This document shows, in pieces, positions 1 through 8,991 of a DNA stretch of 32,405 bases. The stretch comes from Phenylobacterium sp. (GTDB lineage Bacteria; Pseudomonadota; Alphaproteobacteria; Caulobacterales; Caulobacteraceae), in NCBI RefSeq assembly GCF_030680185.1, contig NZ_JAUXVZ010000059.1, positions 1-32,405 on the forward strand, written 5' to 3'. Within the stretch, counting starts at the first letter, position 1; each line of letters begins with the position of its first letter. Both the position numbers and the translations under genes were made by a program. Below the pieces are notes generated by a model that searched no databases, was not told the origin of the DNA, and saw only the letters and a program-made list of their open reading frames with translations.

Positions 1-1
1 C

Positions 2-940
2 GACCTCGTTATCGAGGCGGTGTTCGAGCGCATGGACATCAAGAAGGACATCTTCACCAGGCTGGACGCCATCTGCAAACCCGGCGCGATCCTGGCCACC
101 AACACGTCTGGCCTGGACATCGACGAGATCGCCGCGGTCACAAAGCGCCCCGAAAGCGTCATCGGCCTGCACTTCTTCTCGCCGGCCAATGTGATGAAGC
201 TGCTGGAGATCGTCCGCGCCGACCACACCAGCAAGGAGGTCATCGCCACCTCCATGAAACTGGCCAAGAAGATCGGCAAGGTCGCCGTCCTGGTGGGGGT
301 CTGCCCCGGCTTCGTCGGCAACCGCATCTTGGGCCAGCGCCAGCGCGAGGCGCAGAAGCTGGTCATGGAAGGCGCCATGCCCTGGGACATCGACCGCGTC
401 CTCTATGACTTCGGCTTCCCCATGGGGCCCTTCGCCATGAGCGACCTGGCGGGCCTGGACATCGGCTGGGTCAAGGAGCGCTCCAAGGGCGAGAGCATCC
501 GCGACGTGCTGTGCGAAATGGACCGCCGCGGCCAGAAGACCGGCGCGGGCTATTACGATTACGACGAGGCCCGCAACGCCAAGCCCTCGCCGGTGACCGA
601 ACAGGTGATCAAGGACTTCATCGTCAAGACCGGGGCCAATCCCCGCGAAGTGACCGACGAGGAGATCCTGGAGCGCTGCATCTATCCGATGATCAATGAG
701 GGCGCGAAGATCCTCGAAGAGGGCAAGGCCATCCGTCCCTCGGACATCGATGTGGTCTGGCAGAACGGCTATGGCTGGCCGGTCTATCGCGGCGGCCCCA
801 TGTGGTACGGCGACCAGGTCGGCCTGCCCAAGGTGCTGGCCAAGATGCAGGAGTTCCAGGCCAAGATGGGCGATCAGTTCAAGCCCTCGCCCCTCCTCGA
901 AAAGCTGGTCGCCGAAGGCAAGTCCTTCAAAGACCTCTAA
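2..940 (+). CDS. 3-hydroxyacyl-CoA dehydrogenase (FadB/FadJ-like), C-terminal part, cut by window start
   Basis: About 312 residues are visible and the open frame runs off the left edge, so the gene starts outside the window. What is seen is the end of the NAD-binding fold, the GLHFFSPA segment with the catalytic-type histidine, the PGFVGNR stretch that joins the NAD domain to the C-terminal domain, and two consecutive C-terminal dehydrogenase domains ([14 protein letters not shown], then [11 protein letters not shown] and [13 protein letters not shown]). This arrangement is that of the multifunctional beta-oxidation alpha subunit, which oxidises 3-hydroxyacyl-CoA to 3-ketoacyl-CoA with NAD+; an N-terminal enoyl-CoA hydratase domain is expected upstream but is not visible. 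The thiolase 38 bp downstream supports a fad operon. The exact subfamily cannot be decided from this fragment. Confidence 0.9.
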   Translation, partial: DLVIEAVFERMDIKKDIFTRLDAICKPGAILATNTSGLDIDEIAAVTKRPESVIGLHFFSPANVMKLLEIVRADHTSKEVIATSMKLAKKIGKVAVLVGVCPGFVGNRILGQRQREAQKLVMEGAMPWDIDRVLYDFGFPMGPFAMSDLAGLDIGWVKERSKGESIRDVLCEMDRRGQKTGAGYYDYDEARNAKPSPVTEQVIKDFIVKTGANPREVTDEEILERCIYPMINEGAKILEEGKAIRPSDIDVVWQNGYGWPVYRGGPMWYGDQVGLPKVLAKMQEFQAKMGDQFKPSPLLEKLVAEGKSFKDL

Positions 941-978
941 GACCCCTCCCCGAACGTCCAGAGAAGCAGGATTTTTGC

Positions 979-2181
979 ATGCGTGAAGCTGTCATCGTCT
1001 CCGCCGCCCGCACCCCGATCGGCAAGGCCTATCGCGGCGCCTTCAACAACACCACCGCCCCCACCCTGGGCGGCCACGCCATCGCCGCGGCCGTGGCCCG
1101 CGCCAAGGTCGACCCGGCCGAGATCGACGACGTGGTGATGGGCGCGGCCTTGCAACAGGGCACCACGGCCCAGAACATCGGCCGCAACGCCGCCCTGCGG
1201 GCCGGCCTGCCGGTCAGCGTCGCGGGCATGTCGATGGATCGCCAGTGCTCGTCGGGCCTGATGGCCGTGGCCACCGCGGCTAAGTACATCACCCATGACG
1301 GCGCGCCGATGGCCATCGGGGCTGGCCTTGAGTCCATCTCGCTGGTCCAGAACGACAAGATGAACCTGTTCCGCGCCCGCGACGAATGGCTGGCCGAGCA
1401 CGTTCCGGAACTGCAGGTCTCCATGATCGAGACCGCCGAGATCGTCGCCGATCGCTACAAGATCAGCCGCGAAGCCCAGGACGAGTACGCCCTGCAGTCC
1501 CAGCAGCGCACCGCCCAGGCCCAGGCCGAAGGCCGGTTCGCTCAGGAAATCGTGCCGATGACCACCACCATGATGGTGTTCGACAAGGCCACCGGCCAGG
1601 CTTCGGAAAAGGAAGTCACCATCGCCCAGGACGAGGGCAACCGTCCCCAGACGACGCTGGCCGACCTGCAGAAGCTGCAGCCGGTGTTCAAGGGCGGCCG
1701 CTATGTCCAGGAAGGCAAGTTCGTCACCGCCGGCAACGCCAGCCAGCTGTCGGACGGCGCCGCGGCCCTGGTGCTGATGGAAGCCAAGGAAGCCGAGAAG
1801 CGTGGCCTGGAGCCGCTGGGCGCCTATCGCGGCATGGCCGTGGCCGGCTGCGGGCCTGAGGAGATGGGCATCGGCCCGGTCTTCGCCATCCCCAAGCTGC
1901 TGGCCCGCAACGGCCTGAAGATGGACGACATCGACATCTGGGAGCTGAACGAAGCCTTCGCCTCGCAGCTGCTCTATTGCCGCGACACCCTGGGCATCCC
2001 CAATGACAAGCTGAACGTCTCGGGCGGCGCCATCTCCATCGGCCACCCCTACGGCATGACCGGCGCCCGCTGCACGGCGCACATCATGTACGAAGGCAAG
2101 CGCCGGGGAGCCAAGTACGGCGTCGTCACCATGTGCGTCGGCGGCGGCATGGGCGCGGCGGGCCTGTTCGAAATCTTCTAG
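979..2181 (+). CDS. Acetyl-CoA acyltransferase / thiolase (beta-oxidation)
   Basis: A complete 400-residue thiolase beginning [16 protein letters not shown], the standard thiolase N-terminus. The ATG at 979 is chosen over longer in-frame starts because homology begins there and an AGCAGG-like ribosome site lies about 8 nt upstream. The acyl-accepting cysteine is C90 (MDRQCSSG), the catalytic histidine is H356 ([12 protein letters not shown]), and the second active-site cysteine is C386 (CVGGGMG). Thiolases of this type cleave 3-ketoacyl-CoA to acetyl-CoA plus a shortened acyl-CoA; placed 38 bp behind the hydroxyacyl-CoA dehydrogenase it fits the last step of fatty-acid oxidation (FadA role). 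A biosynthetic direction cannot be excluded from sequence alone. Confidence 0.93.
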   Translation: MREAVIVSAARTPIGKAYRGAFNNTTAPTLGGHAIAAAVARAKVDPAEIDDVVMGAALQQGTTAQNIGRNAALRAGLPVSVAGMSMDRQCSSGLMAVATAAKYITHDGAPMAIGAGLESISLVQNDKMNLFRARDEWLAEHVPELQVSMIETAEIVADRYKISREAQDEYALQSQQRTAQAQAEGRFAQEIVPMTTTMMVFDKATGQASEKEVTIAQDEGNRPQTTLADLQKLQPVFKGGRYVQEGKFVTAGNASQLSDGAAALVLMEAKEAEKRGLEPLGAYRGMAVAGCGPEEMGIGPVFAIPKLLARNGLKMDDIDIWELNEAFASQLLYCRDTLGIPNDKLNVSGGAISIGHPYGMTGARCTAHIMYEGKRRGAKYGVVTMCVGGGMGAAGLFEIF

Positions 2182-2205
2182 GTCGAGACCCCGCCTTCAA
2201 TGACG

Positions 2206-2240
2206 AAAGGGGCCGCTCCTGTCGGGGCGGCCCCTTTTTT
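2206..2240 (+). terminator. Rho-independent terminator after the thiolase gene
   Basis: An 11-bp stem (AAAGGGGCCGC pairing with GCGGCCCCTTT) with a loop of about 10 nt runs into a run of six T, starting about 25 nt after the thiolase stop codon. It probably ends the beta-oxidation operon. Confidence 0.88.
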
Positions 2241-2365
2241 CATGCCTGGAGCCGCGCTCACGCATGAGGCTGTCACCAAAGTTTTTTGCGAATTGATTGC
2301 AACTAACCCTTACGGTGGGTCATTGATACCCTATATGGAAATCGTCCGCACGAAAGATTGAGACG

Positions 2366-2584
2366 ATGAAGAGAACCGTCGCCAAGACCCTGACCTACAG
2401 CGTCATGCACCTGATCGTGGCCTTCACCGTGGCCTACGTACTCACCCGGGATTGGCGGGCGGCCCTGGCTATCGGCATGGTGGAGCCCCTGTTCCAGACC
2501 ATCGCCTTCGCCTTCCACGAACGGGCCTGGGCCAAGGCCGACGCCCGGGCCGTGGCTGCGCCGCCAGACGGAACCCCTGCCTAG
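2366..2584 (+). CDS. Small DUF2061 family membrane protein
   Basis: A 72-residue protein starting MKRTVAKTLTYSVMHLIVAF. Two hydrophobic helices (about residues 10-25 and 30-50) are separated by the YVLTRDWRAAL turn, and the second carries the IGMVEPLFQTIAFAFHERAW pattern typical of DUF2061. The role of this family is not known; the protein is expected in the inner membrane. The tail (about residues 55-72) is alanine/proline rich and probably flexible. It stands alone between the thiolase terminator and dps, 53 bp ahead of dps, and may be co-transcribed with it. No strong Shine-Dalgarno is visible before the ATG. Confidence 0.8.
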   Translation: MKRTVAKTLTYSVMHLIVAFTVAYVLTRDWRAALAIGMVEPLFQTIAFAFHERAWAKADARAVAAPPDGTPA

Positions 2585-2637
2585 GCTCGGCCGTTCGACA
2601 ACAAGCTGAGCCATAACCGACAAGAAGGAGCTATTTC

Positions 2638-3117
2638 ATGGTCGAGAAGATCAAAACCGGCCTGGACGCCGACGACCGGAAGGCTGTCGCCCAGGCCCTG
2701 TCCAAGATGCTGGCCGACACCTATGCGGTCTATCTCAAGACCCACGGCTTCCACTGGAACGTGCGAGGCCCCAACTTCTCCTCGCTGCACGCCCTGTTCA
2801 TGGAGCAGTACACCGAGATGTGGCAGGCCATCGACGACGTGGCCGAGCGCATCCGCGCCCTGGGCGAACTGGCCCCGCAGGGCTATGGCGCCTTTGGCAA
2901 TCTCAGCTCGATCAAGGACGGCGACCCCGAGGGGGACTCCCAGGCCATGCTCCAGGCCCTGACCGCCGACCATGAGACGGTCATCGCCACCTGCCGCGAC
3001 GCCCTGGCGCTCGCCCAGAAGGCCGATGACGAGGCCAGCGCCGGCATCATCACCGACCGCCTGGAAGCTCACGAGAAGCACGCCTGGATGCTGCGGGCCA
3101 CGCTCGGCGGCAAATAG
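2638..3117 (+). CDS. dps: Dps-family ferritin-like DNA-protection protein
   Basis: A 159-residue protein of normal Dps length. The dinuclear ferroxidase ligands are present with the spacing known for Dps: H39 (THGFHWNV), H51 (SSLHALF), D66 and E70 (AIDDVAERIRALG). Dps dodecamers oxidise Fe(II) with hydrogen peroxide, store the iron, and coat DNA during starvation and oxidative stress in the cytoplasm. The N-terminus (MVEKIKTGLDADDRK) has only a few lysines, so strong non-specific DNA binding is uncertain. A clear AGAAGGAG ribosome site lies about 8 nt before the ATG. No OxyR-type or Fur-type operator could be assigned by eye. Confidence 0.93.
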   Translation: MVEKIKTGLDADDRKAVAQALSKMLADTYAVYLKTHGFHWNVRGPNFSSLHALFMEQYTEMWQAIDDVAERIRALGELAPQGYGAFGNLSSIKDGDPEGDSQAMLQALTADHETVIATCRDALALAQKADDEASAGIITDRLEAHEKHAWMLRATLGGK

Positions 3118-3119
3118 GC

Positions 3120-3908
3120 TCAAGGCTGGGGGTCGAGGCGCGCGGCGATCGCATCGACGCGGGCCACCCAGCAACAGTCATGACGTTCGGGCCAGGTCTC
3201 CACCTGGCCCCACGGCCCGGCCAGTCGCCGGGCCGTTTGCTTGACCACCGCTGGCCGCACCAGCGGATCGAAGGCGCCGGTCAGATGCATCTGGGGCGCT
3301 GCGATCGGCGGGAGATCTGCGGGGTCGAGGCCCAGCAGCGGGCTTAGGCCCCGACTGCGGGTCCAGGCCGCCAGATCGAGCGGCGCGGCGATCGTCACCA
3401 GGCCGGCCACATCGTCGCGCCGGGCGGCCACCAGGGCGGCCATCACCCCGCCGCCGGACCATCCCACCAGGACCACGCGTTCGGCGCCGGCCCGGGCCAT
3501 CAGGACGCTGACCGCGGCGTCAGTCATCGCCACAGCCTCTTCCGAAAATCGGTGAGTGGTCCAATCCGCGCGCTTGCAGGCGGCGTCCGTCACATACTGG
3601 CAAGGCCGCCCCAGCCAGGCCGCGGGATGCGGCCAGGCCTTTGCCAGTTCGAGCCCCACGGGCCTGTCCGGCGTCGGATCTGGGCTGGCCCGGCCCTGCC
3701 GGTCATGGGCGCGCCCGTCCCCCTCAATGACGAGGGTCAGCGTCCCAGTCAGCGGGGCGCCAGACGGCATGGCGGCGGCGAGGGTTCGCCCCGCCGCCGC
3801 CACTTCGAACCGCATCCATCCGTCGCCCAGGGGGTGGACGTGTCCGGCGACGACGGGAGATGCGATCAGCAGCGGCGCCAGGAACAGGGGTGTCAGGCGC
3901 CGCCACAT
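3120..3908 (-). CDS. Secreted alpha/beta-hydrolase (serine hydrolase)
   Basis: A 262-residue protein with an N-terminal signal peptide (MWRRLTPLFLAPLLIASPVVAGH) and an alpha/beta-hydrolase body. The nucleophile elbow is GWSGGG (serine at about residue 150), followed by a late aspartate in TGAFDPLV and histidine in PERHDCC, a plausible Ser-Asp-His triad. Several cysteines (PCQYVTDAAC, HDCCW) suggest disulphides, consistent with a periplasmic location. The substrate is unknown. Its ATG lies only 5 bp behind the stop codon of the outer-membrane autotransporter gene, so the two are almost certainly co-transcribed. It ends 2 bp from the dps stop codon in a tail-to-tail arrangement. Confidence 0.8.
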   Translation of the reverse strand: MWRRLTPLFLAPLLIASPVVAGHVHPLGDGWMRFEVAAAGRTLAAAMPSGAPLTGTLTLVIEGDGRAHDRQGRASPDPTPDRPVGLELAKAWPHPAAWLGRPCQYVTDAACKRADWTTHRFSEEAVAMTDAAVSVLMARAGAERVVLVGWSGGGVMAALVAARRDDVAGLVTIAAPLDLAAWTRSRGLSPLLGLDPADLPPIAAPQMHLTGAFDPLVRPAVVKQTARRLAGPWGQVETWPERHDCCWVARVDAIAARLDPQP

Positions 3909-3913
3909 CGGGT

Positions 3914-5386
3914 TCAGAAGGCCCGGCGCAGGGTCACGCCGAAGGTGGACTGGGTCTCGTTGGACTTGCCCACCAGGGCCTGGGCCGCGAGGGCGATGCT
4001 GAAGCGGTCGGCCACCGGAATGGCGACCCCGGCCCCGATCAGGCCGTAGTCCCTATCCACGCCCGGCGCGTCGTCGGTCTGGTGATTGAAGCTCGCCGAC
4101 ACGTAAGGAAGCCAGGCCGCCCCGGTGTAGAACAGCGAGGCGCCGCCGGAGACCACGGTCATATCGACCTTGTTCCCGGCGATCGGCCGGTTGGCGTTGT
4201 CCTGATAGGCGTCGGTCTCGGACGAGGAGGACGCCAGGCCAAGGCTGGGGATCACCACCCAGCTGTCGCCCAGGGCCTGCTGCGACTCCACGGCGACCGA
4301 GCCGAAGACCTGGGTCCGCTCGGTGGTCCCGAAGCTGCGCAGGGCGCCGGCGTTGCGACCGTACTCGACGTCGAAGGCGCCATAGCCCACCGAGGCCGTC
4401 AGGCGCAGGACCGGATCCTGCGACCAGCTGGCATAGAGGCCGCCGTTCCAGCCGTCGGTTTCATAGGTGGCGGCGGGACCTTCCAGATCGGTGCGGCTGT
4501 GGGCGACATAGCCCCCCAGGATCACATCGCCCGCCGTGACGTCCAGGCCGAGCGCCACGGCGCCGCCATAGCCGTCCTGGGCCGAACCTGCGCGCTTGTC
4601 TTCGACGTAGGAACCGGTGGCGTTGATCCAGACGCCGGCGGCTGGCGTGGATGCGCCGGCCGAGGCCCCCCGATAGTCGCCATTGTCGGTGCGCAGCATG
4701 GGCAGCTGCGCCTGCAGGGCGGCCATGCCGATGGCCCGAAGCCGCCCGTTCACGAAGCCCTCGAGGCTGCCGATCTGCATCCGGTCGCCCACCAGCGCCA
4801 TGAACAGCTGGTCGGCCTCGGCGAAGGTGATCAGCGCCTGCTCGGGGACGGACAGGGTCACCACCGAGCCATCCGGATTGGTCACGGTGATCGAGCCGTC
4901 ATTGATCACCGGCGGCGTCGTGGGCGTGGTCGGAGTCGTCGGCGTGGTGGGCGGCGTGGTCGGCGTGGTTGGGGTCGTCGGCGTGGTGGGCGTCGTCGGC
5001 GGGGTGACGGGCGGCGTGACCGGCGGCGAGGTGGACGGCTGCCCAAAGGCCACGGCGCAGGCGCCCGTGCCGGTCACGGCCTGGGTCACCGTATTGACCT
5101 GACAGGTGAAGGGGGTGGTCGTGCCGCCCTGGCTGATGGTGCCGGTATAGTCGATGACGCTGGCGCCCGGCACGACGCTGGTGAAGTTCACCGTCGCCGG
5201 ATTGGCGCCGAAGTCCGGCCCGCCGCTGATCTTGATGGTGATGTCGTTCAGGCTGCGGAAGGTGGTCACGATGGTCGTGCCGTCGGCCAGGGTGACGGTG
5301 CTGTCGGCCGCCTGGGCCAGGGCCGCGCCGCCGGGCGCGGCGAAGGCGATAACGAGGGCCGAAAGGCCGGCCGCAAACAAACGCAT
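3914..5386 (-). CDS. Autotransporter-type outer-membrane beta-barrel protein with Thr-Pro repeat linker
   Basis: The protein has a signal peptide (MRLFAAGLSALVIAFAAPGGAALAQA), a small beta-rich N-terminal domain with two cysteines (about residues 27-112), a low-complexity linker of PTTPTTP repeats (about residues 115-160), and a C-terminal region of alternating amphipathic strands (about 245-490) ending in RRAF, the terminal aromatic expected for Bam-inserted barrels. The start at 5386 is preferred over the upstream in-frame ATG at 5416 because it begins at the signal peptide and has a GGGGG-containing ribosome site. No protease or adhesin motif is visible in the short passenger, so the function is unknown. 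The next gene, 5 bp on, is a secreted hydrolase. Confidence 0.78.
   Translation of the reverse strand: MRLFAAGLSALVIAFAAPGGAALAQAADSTVTLADGTTIVTTFRSLNDITIKISGGPDFGANPATVNFTSVVPGASVIDYTGTISQGGTTTPFTCQVNTVTQAVTGTGACAVAFGQPSTSPPVTPPVTPPTTPTTPTTPTTPTTPPTTPTTPTTPTTPPVINDGSITVTNPDGSVVTLSVPEQALITFAEADQLFMALVGDRMQIGSLEGFVNGRLRAIGMAALQAQLPMLRTDNGDYRGASAGASTPAAGVWINATGSYVEDKRAGSAQDGYGGAVALGLDVTAGDVILGGYVAHSRTDLEGPAATYETDGWNGGLYASWSQDPVLRLTASVGYGAFDVEYGRNAGALRSFGTTERTQVFGSVAVESQQALGDSWVVIPSLGLASSSSETDAYQDNANRPIAGNKVDMTVVSGGASLFYTGAAWLPYVSASFNHQTDDAPGVDRDYGLIGAGVAIPVADRFSIALAAQALVGKSNETQSTFGVTLRRAF
4908..5035 (-). repeat. Tandem repeat encoding the Thr-Pro linker
   Basis: On the plus strand this tract is made of near-identical 9-nt units of the GGCGTGGTC/GGCGTCGTC type, translated on the minus strand as repeated Pro-Thr-Thr. 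All units keep frame (multiples of 3), so unit gain or loss would lengthen or shorten the linker between the surface domain and the barrel without breaking the gene. Confidence 0.8.
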
Positions 5387-5520
5387 GATGAAGAACCCCC
5401 AGGATGGACTGTGCAAAACTGTCGCACCTCCTCCACCACGGGTTGGTCCGGGCCCGCATGATCCATCTGGACTATGCGCGCCGAAAAGCGGGCCCCGATC
5501 CTGGCCCCAGCGACAACAGA

Positions 5521-5551
5521 AAAGGGCGGCGCGGTTTGCACCGCGCCGCCC
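5521..5551 (-). terminator. Rho-independent terminator after the TonB-dependent receptor gene
   Basis: A perfect 12-bp GC-rich stem (5524-5535 with 5540-5551) with a 4-nt loop is followed, reading the minus strand, by a TTTT run. It lies 23 bp after the receptor stop codon. Confidence 0.92.
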
Positions 5552-5574
5552 AAATCTCAGACGTATGGTCTGGC

Positions 5575-8115
5575 TTAGAAGCGGTACTGAAGCTCCACGC
5601 CGAAGGTGCGCGGGAAGATCGGCTTGACCGTCTGGCGGGCGCCGGCAGCCGATGGCGTGGTGACCACCGAGCTGTCGATGCCCTCCTCGTCGAAGGCGTT
5701 CTTCACGAAGCCGATGATCGTGTAGCGATCCTCGATGTCGCGATACAGGAGGCGGAAGTCCGCCACCTGGGTCTCGCCGGCGGTGTAGCCGGGCTGGGCG
5801 AAGACCGTGGTCTGCTTGTCGGCGGTATAGGTGTAGGTGGCGCCCGCCGTCAGGGTGCCGGCGGCCAGATCCCAGGCATAGGTGCCGCCCAGGCTGACCT
5901 TGTTTTCCGGCGCCAGGGGCAGGTTGTTGCCCTCCAGCGACTGGAGCCGGTTGCCGTTGGCCAGGGGCGCGCCCGTGGGGTTGGCGTTGGGCTGCAGGGC
6001 GAACGGATCAGCCGTATCGACGTAGCAGCAACCGGTGGTCAGCTCGCTGTTAAGATAGGCGTAGTTGAGGAACAGTTGCAGGTTGTTCACCGGCGACCAC
6101 TGCATCTCGGTCTCCAGACCCCAGACGGTGGCGTCCAGGTTCAGGAACTGGGTGGCCGTGATGGCGCCGAGCGGCACCGTCAGAGGCGTCTGGAAGCCCT
6201 GGTAGTCGGAATAGAAGAGCGCCGCGTTCAGGCGGAAATTGCCCGCGAAGTCACGCTTCAGGCCGAGTTCGTAGGAGTCCACATATTCCGGGTCGGCATA
6301 GGGGTTGGGGGTCAGGCCGTTGGACCCGATCCAGCCGCCGGACTTGTAGCCGCGGGAATAGCGCAGATAGGCGTTGGTCGCCGCGTCAGGCTGCCACTGC
6401 AGGCCAAGCGTGCCGGTCAGCGCGTCCCAGTCGCCGGCCAGGTCGCGGCGCAGGCCGCCGCCCGCGTTGGGAACCAGGTCGGCCGTGGCCGGATTGGCCG
6501 CGCAGCCGGCCAGGGTGGTCGTGCCGCAGACCTGCAGGGTGGTGATGTCCACCGCGAAGCCCTGCCCCACCGACAGCGGAATGCCGGCCTGGGCGAAGCT
6601 CGCCGCCAGGGTCGGCAGACGCGCCACATAGCGGGCGATGTCGAAGCCGTCCTTCTCGTCCTTGGTGTAGCGAAGGCCCGCCGTCAGGGTCCAGGTGTCG
6701 TTCAACTCGTAGTCGATCTGACCGAAGGTGGCGTAGGAGGTCACATCGATGTGGCCGTCCACATAGAGGAAGGCGCCCCGCGGATTGGCGGCGGCCGGCG
6801 CGCCGGCCAGGGTCAGCGGCTGGAACATGGAGGGATCGCCCACCACGCGGATGCCCTGCGGCTGATCATAGCTCTGAGCGTACTGGTAGACGCCGACGAT
6901 CCACTGCAGCGGCCCGTCGCTGTTGGACGACAGGTTGAGCTCGTTGGACCACCACTTCTGGCGTTCCTGATAGAAGGTGCGCGCATCGGTGGAGACGCCC
7001 GTGGCGGTGAACGGCGTCAGCGGGCCGGGGCCATCGAGGTCGGGGATGTTGATGTTCTGCGGACCGGTCCGGGCGGTCAGATCGTTATCCGAAGCGGTGT
7101 CGTAGGTGTACTGCTGGTAGCCGCCGTAATATTTCAGCGTCGCCCAGTCCATGTCCCAGGTCAGGTCGAAGTGCAGGCGATGGTGGTCGCTGAGCTTGCC
7201 GATCGAGGTGAAGTTGGTGTTCTGCGACAGCGGGTCGGAGGAGCCGGGGTTGGCGCCGTTGAAGCCGAAGGTCGTGTTGTAATAGAGGGCCGAGGTGCCC
7301 GAGCCGGCCAGCGAGGTGGTGTCGTAGGGCGAGACCACGTTCTCGAAGGTGTTGCCAACACCGGTGCTGTCATCCCAGTTGAACTTGGAATAGCGCATCC
7401 GGGCGGTGATGTTCTCGCCGAGGTCGGCCTCCAGCTGAGCCTCGATCATCCAGCGGTCGACCATGGTCGCATCGTCGGCCGGGCCGCTGTTTTCGATGAA
7501 GCCCTTGTCGCGGCGCTCCATGGAGCCGCCGAGCAGGAAGCGCAGGCCGTCGGTCACCGGGCCGCGGATCAGGGCGTCGGCGCGATAATATTCATAGTTG
7601 CCGAAGGTGCCGCGGACCTCCCCCTGGAAGTCGTCGGTCGGGCGCTTGGAGATGATGTTCATCGCCCCGCCGATCGAGTTGCGGCCATAGAGCGTGCCCT
7701 GGGGTCCGCGCAGCACTTCGGTCCGCTCGATGAACAGCGACGGCGTCGAGGCGTCGGCCATGGAGTTGGAGAAGATGCCGTCGGAATAGAGGGCGACCGA
7801 CGGGTCGGTGCCGATGGCGTTGGTCAGGCGGCCAAAACCCCGGATCGAGAGGCGGTCATTGTTGGTGTAGCTGAGGCTGGGCGTCACCCGCGCCAGATCC
7901 TCCACCGTGGCGACCCCAAGAATATCCCGGCGTTCGCTGGTGAAGGCCGTGACCGCGACGGGCACGTCCTGCAGGCTCTGGTCACGCCGTTCGGCGGTGA
8001 CGACGAGCTCTTCCAGCATGGTGGCTTGTTGAGCGAAGGCGGGTGTCGCCGCCACGATGGCCGCCGTTGAGACGCCCATAACGAATAGGCTGCGCAAGCG
8101 CAGGGTGTGGTTCAT
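5575..8115 (-). CDS. TonB-dependent outer-membrane receptor
   Basis: An 846-residue protein with a signal peptide ending in TPAFAQQ, an N-terminal ELVVTAERRDQSLQDVPV segment typical of the TonB box and plug start, a plug domain with VLRGPQGTLYGRNSIGGAMNI (about residues 133-153), and a long beta-barrel ending in QYRF with the terminal phenylalanine. Such receptors import siderophores, cobalamin, sugars or other ligands across the outer membrane using TonB-ExbBD energy; the ligand cannot be told from sequence. A strong GGGAGGAAA ribosome site precedes the ATG. A TetR gene upstream and a palindrome in the promoter suggest repression by that regulator rather than Fur alone. Confidence 0.95.
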   Translation of the reverse strand: MNHTLRLRSLFVMGVSTAAIVAATPAFAQQATMLEELVVTAERRDQSLQDVPVAVTAFTSERRDILGVATVEDLARVTPSLSYTNNDRLSIRGFGRLTNAIGTDPSVALYSDGIFSNSMADASTPSLFIERTEVLRGPQGTLYGRNSIGGAMNIISKRPTDDFQGEVRGTFGNYEYYRADALIRGPVTDGLRFLLGGSMERRDKGFIENSGPADDATMVDRWMIEAQLEADLGENITARMRYSKFNWDDSTGVGNTFENVVSPYDTTSLAGSGTSALYYNTTFGFNGANPGSSDPLSQNTNFTSIGKLSDHHRLHFDLTWDMDWATLKYYGGYQQYTYDTASDNDLTARTGPQNINIPDLDGPGPLTPFTATGVSTDARTFYQERQKWWSNELNLSSNSDGPLQWIVGVYQYAQSYDQPQGIRVVGDPSMFQPLTLAGAPAAANPRGAFLYVDGHIDVTSYATFGQIDYELNDTWTLTAGLRYTKDEKDGFDIARYVARLPTLAASFAQAGIPLSVGQGFAVDITTLQVCGTTTLAGCAANPATADLVPNAGGGLRRDLAGDWDALTGTLGLQWQPDAATNAYLRYSRGYKSGGWIGSNGLTPNPYADPEYVDSYELGLKRDFAGNFRLNAALFYSDYQGFQTPLTVPLGAITATQFLNLDATVWGLETEMQWSPVNNLQLFLNYAYLNSELTTGCCYVDTADPFALQPNANPTGAPLANGNRLQSLEGNNLPLAPENKVSLGGTYAWDLAAGTLTAGATYTYTADKQTTVFAQPGYTAGETQVADFRLLYRDIEDRYTIIGFVKNAFDEEGIDSSVVTTPSAAGARQTVKPIFPRTFGVELQYRF

Positions 8116-8154
8116 TGGTTTCCTCCCAGCCGCCGCAGGCTCTTTTTTGGCCCG

Positions 8155-8201
8155 TCGTGCGAAATTGATAGGACCAAGCTGGACCAGTCGAACACTGTTC
8201 G
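8155..8201 (-). promoter_or_regulatory. Putative TetR operator (13-bp palindrome) and promoter of the TonB receptor gene
   Basis: CGAACA-C-TGTTCG at 8189-8201 is a perfect inverted repeat with a 1-nt centre, 74 bp upstream of the receptor ATG and 70 bp after the TetR stop codon. Reading the minus strand, a possible -35 (TTCGAC) overlaps the palindrome and a possible -10 (TATCAA) follows after 16 nt. The palindrome is seen; its role as TetR operator is inferred from position and size. Confidence 0.5.
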
Positions 8202-8270
8202 GATAGGCGAAAATTCAAAGAGGCGTCGCCACGCGAGAATGAGGCCTCGCCACGCGCGCATGACGCGAAT

Positions 8271-8885
8271 TCAGCGCCGCGACACCAGGATTTCCAGGCC
8301 CAAAACAGCTTCGCGCACCGTCTCTGAGTCGAGTCGGCCAGGGCCGCCGCGGGCCAGGGCGAGCGCCGCCACACCCCGGGCGCAGGCCCAGATCGCCTGG
8401 GCCACCTGGCGGATCGCATCGGGATCGGAGCCCGGTTTGAAGTCCTGTCCGACCGCGCGGATCATCTCGGCGAAGGCCGCGCTCTCGGCCTCCTCGACCT
8501 CTTCACGCCGTCCCACATCGCGCATCTCATACATCAGCCCGTAGAGGGCGGGGCGGGCGCGGACAAAGGCCAAGTAGGCCATACCCGAGGCTCGAAGACT
8601 GCTCATCTCGCCGCGGGCGTCGGCCGCCGCATGCAGGGCCTCGGCCAGGTCGCGGAACCCCTCCACGGCCAGACCCGCCAGCAGGGCGTGCTTGTCGGCA
8701 TAATGATAATAGACGGTGCCCAGGGCCACGCCGGTCCGCCGGGCGATGGCGCGCAGGCTGAGCGCCGAGGCGCCTTCGGACTCCAGCAGGGCGCTGGCGG
8801 CGGCTGAAAGCTGCGAGCGGACATTGCCGACGTGATAGCTGCGCCGCCGAGCCAGAACCGCTGAGGTCGTTGCTGTCGTGCCCAT
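8271..8885 (-). CDS. TetR/AcrR family transcriptional regulator (WHG-type C-terminal domain)
   Basis: A 204-residue repressor. The N-terminal helix-turn-helix is clear at about residues 24-70 (ALSLRAIARRTGVALGTVYYHYADKHALLAGL). The C-terminal part with ARPALYGLMYEMRD matches the TetR_C_33/WHG type of ligand-binding domain. A GGAG ribosome site lies just before the ATG. The gene is immediately upstream of, and in the same direction as, the TonB-dependent receptor, with 155 bp between them that contain a 13-bp palindrome. It likely controls the receptor and perhaps itself. The inducer is unknown. Confidence 0.9.
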   Translation of the reverse strand: MGTTATTSAVLARRRSYHVGNVRSQLSAAASALLESEGASALSLRAIARRTGVALGTVYYHYADKHALLAGLAVEGFRDLAEALHAAADARGEMSSLRASGMAYLAFVRARPALYGLMYEMRDVGRREEVEEAESAAFAEMIRAVGQDFKPGSDPDAIRQVAQAIWACARGVAALALARGGPGRLDSETVREAVLGLEILVSRR

Positions 8886-8991
8886 CTGTACTCCGGCCCA
8901 TCCGAACTCGAAGGATGTCGCGTGAACAGCGGTAACCTAAGCCCATTGACGCCACGGCGCCCAAACAATTGCGAAGACCGCTGCGCCCCCC

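Noticed and set aside
5404..8070. An 888-codon open frame antisense to the TonB-dependent receptor
   Set aside because: It mirrors codon positions of the receptor gene on the other strand, is glycine/alanine/valine/arginine rich without any domain, and reads through the receptor terminator. Long antisense frames are expected in GC-rich genes.
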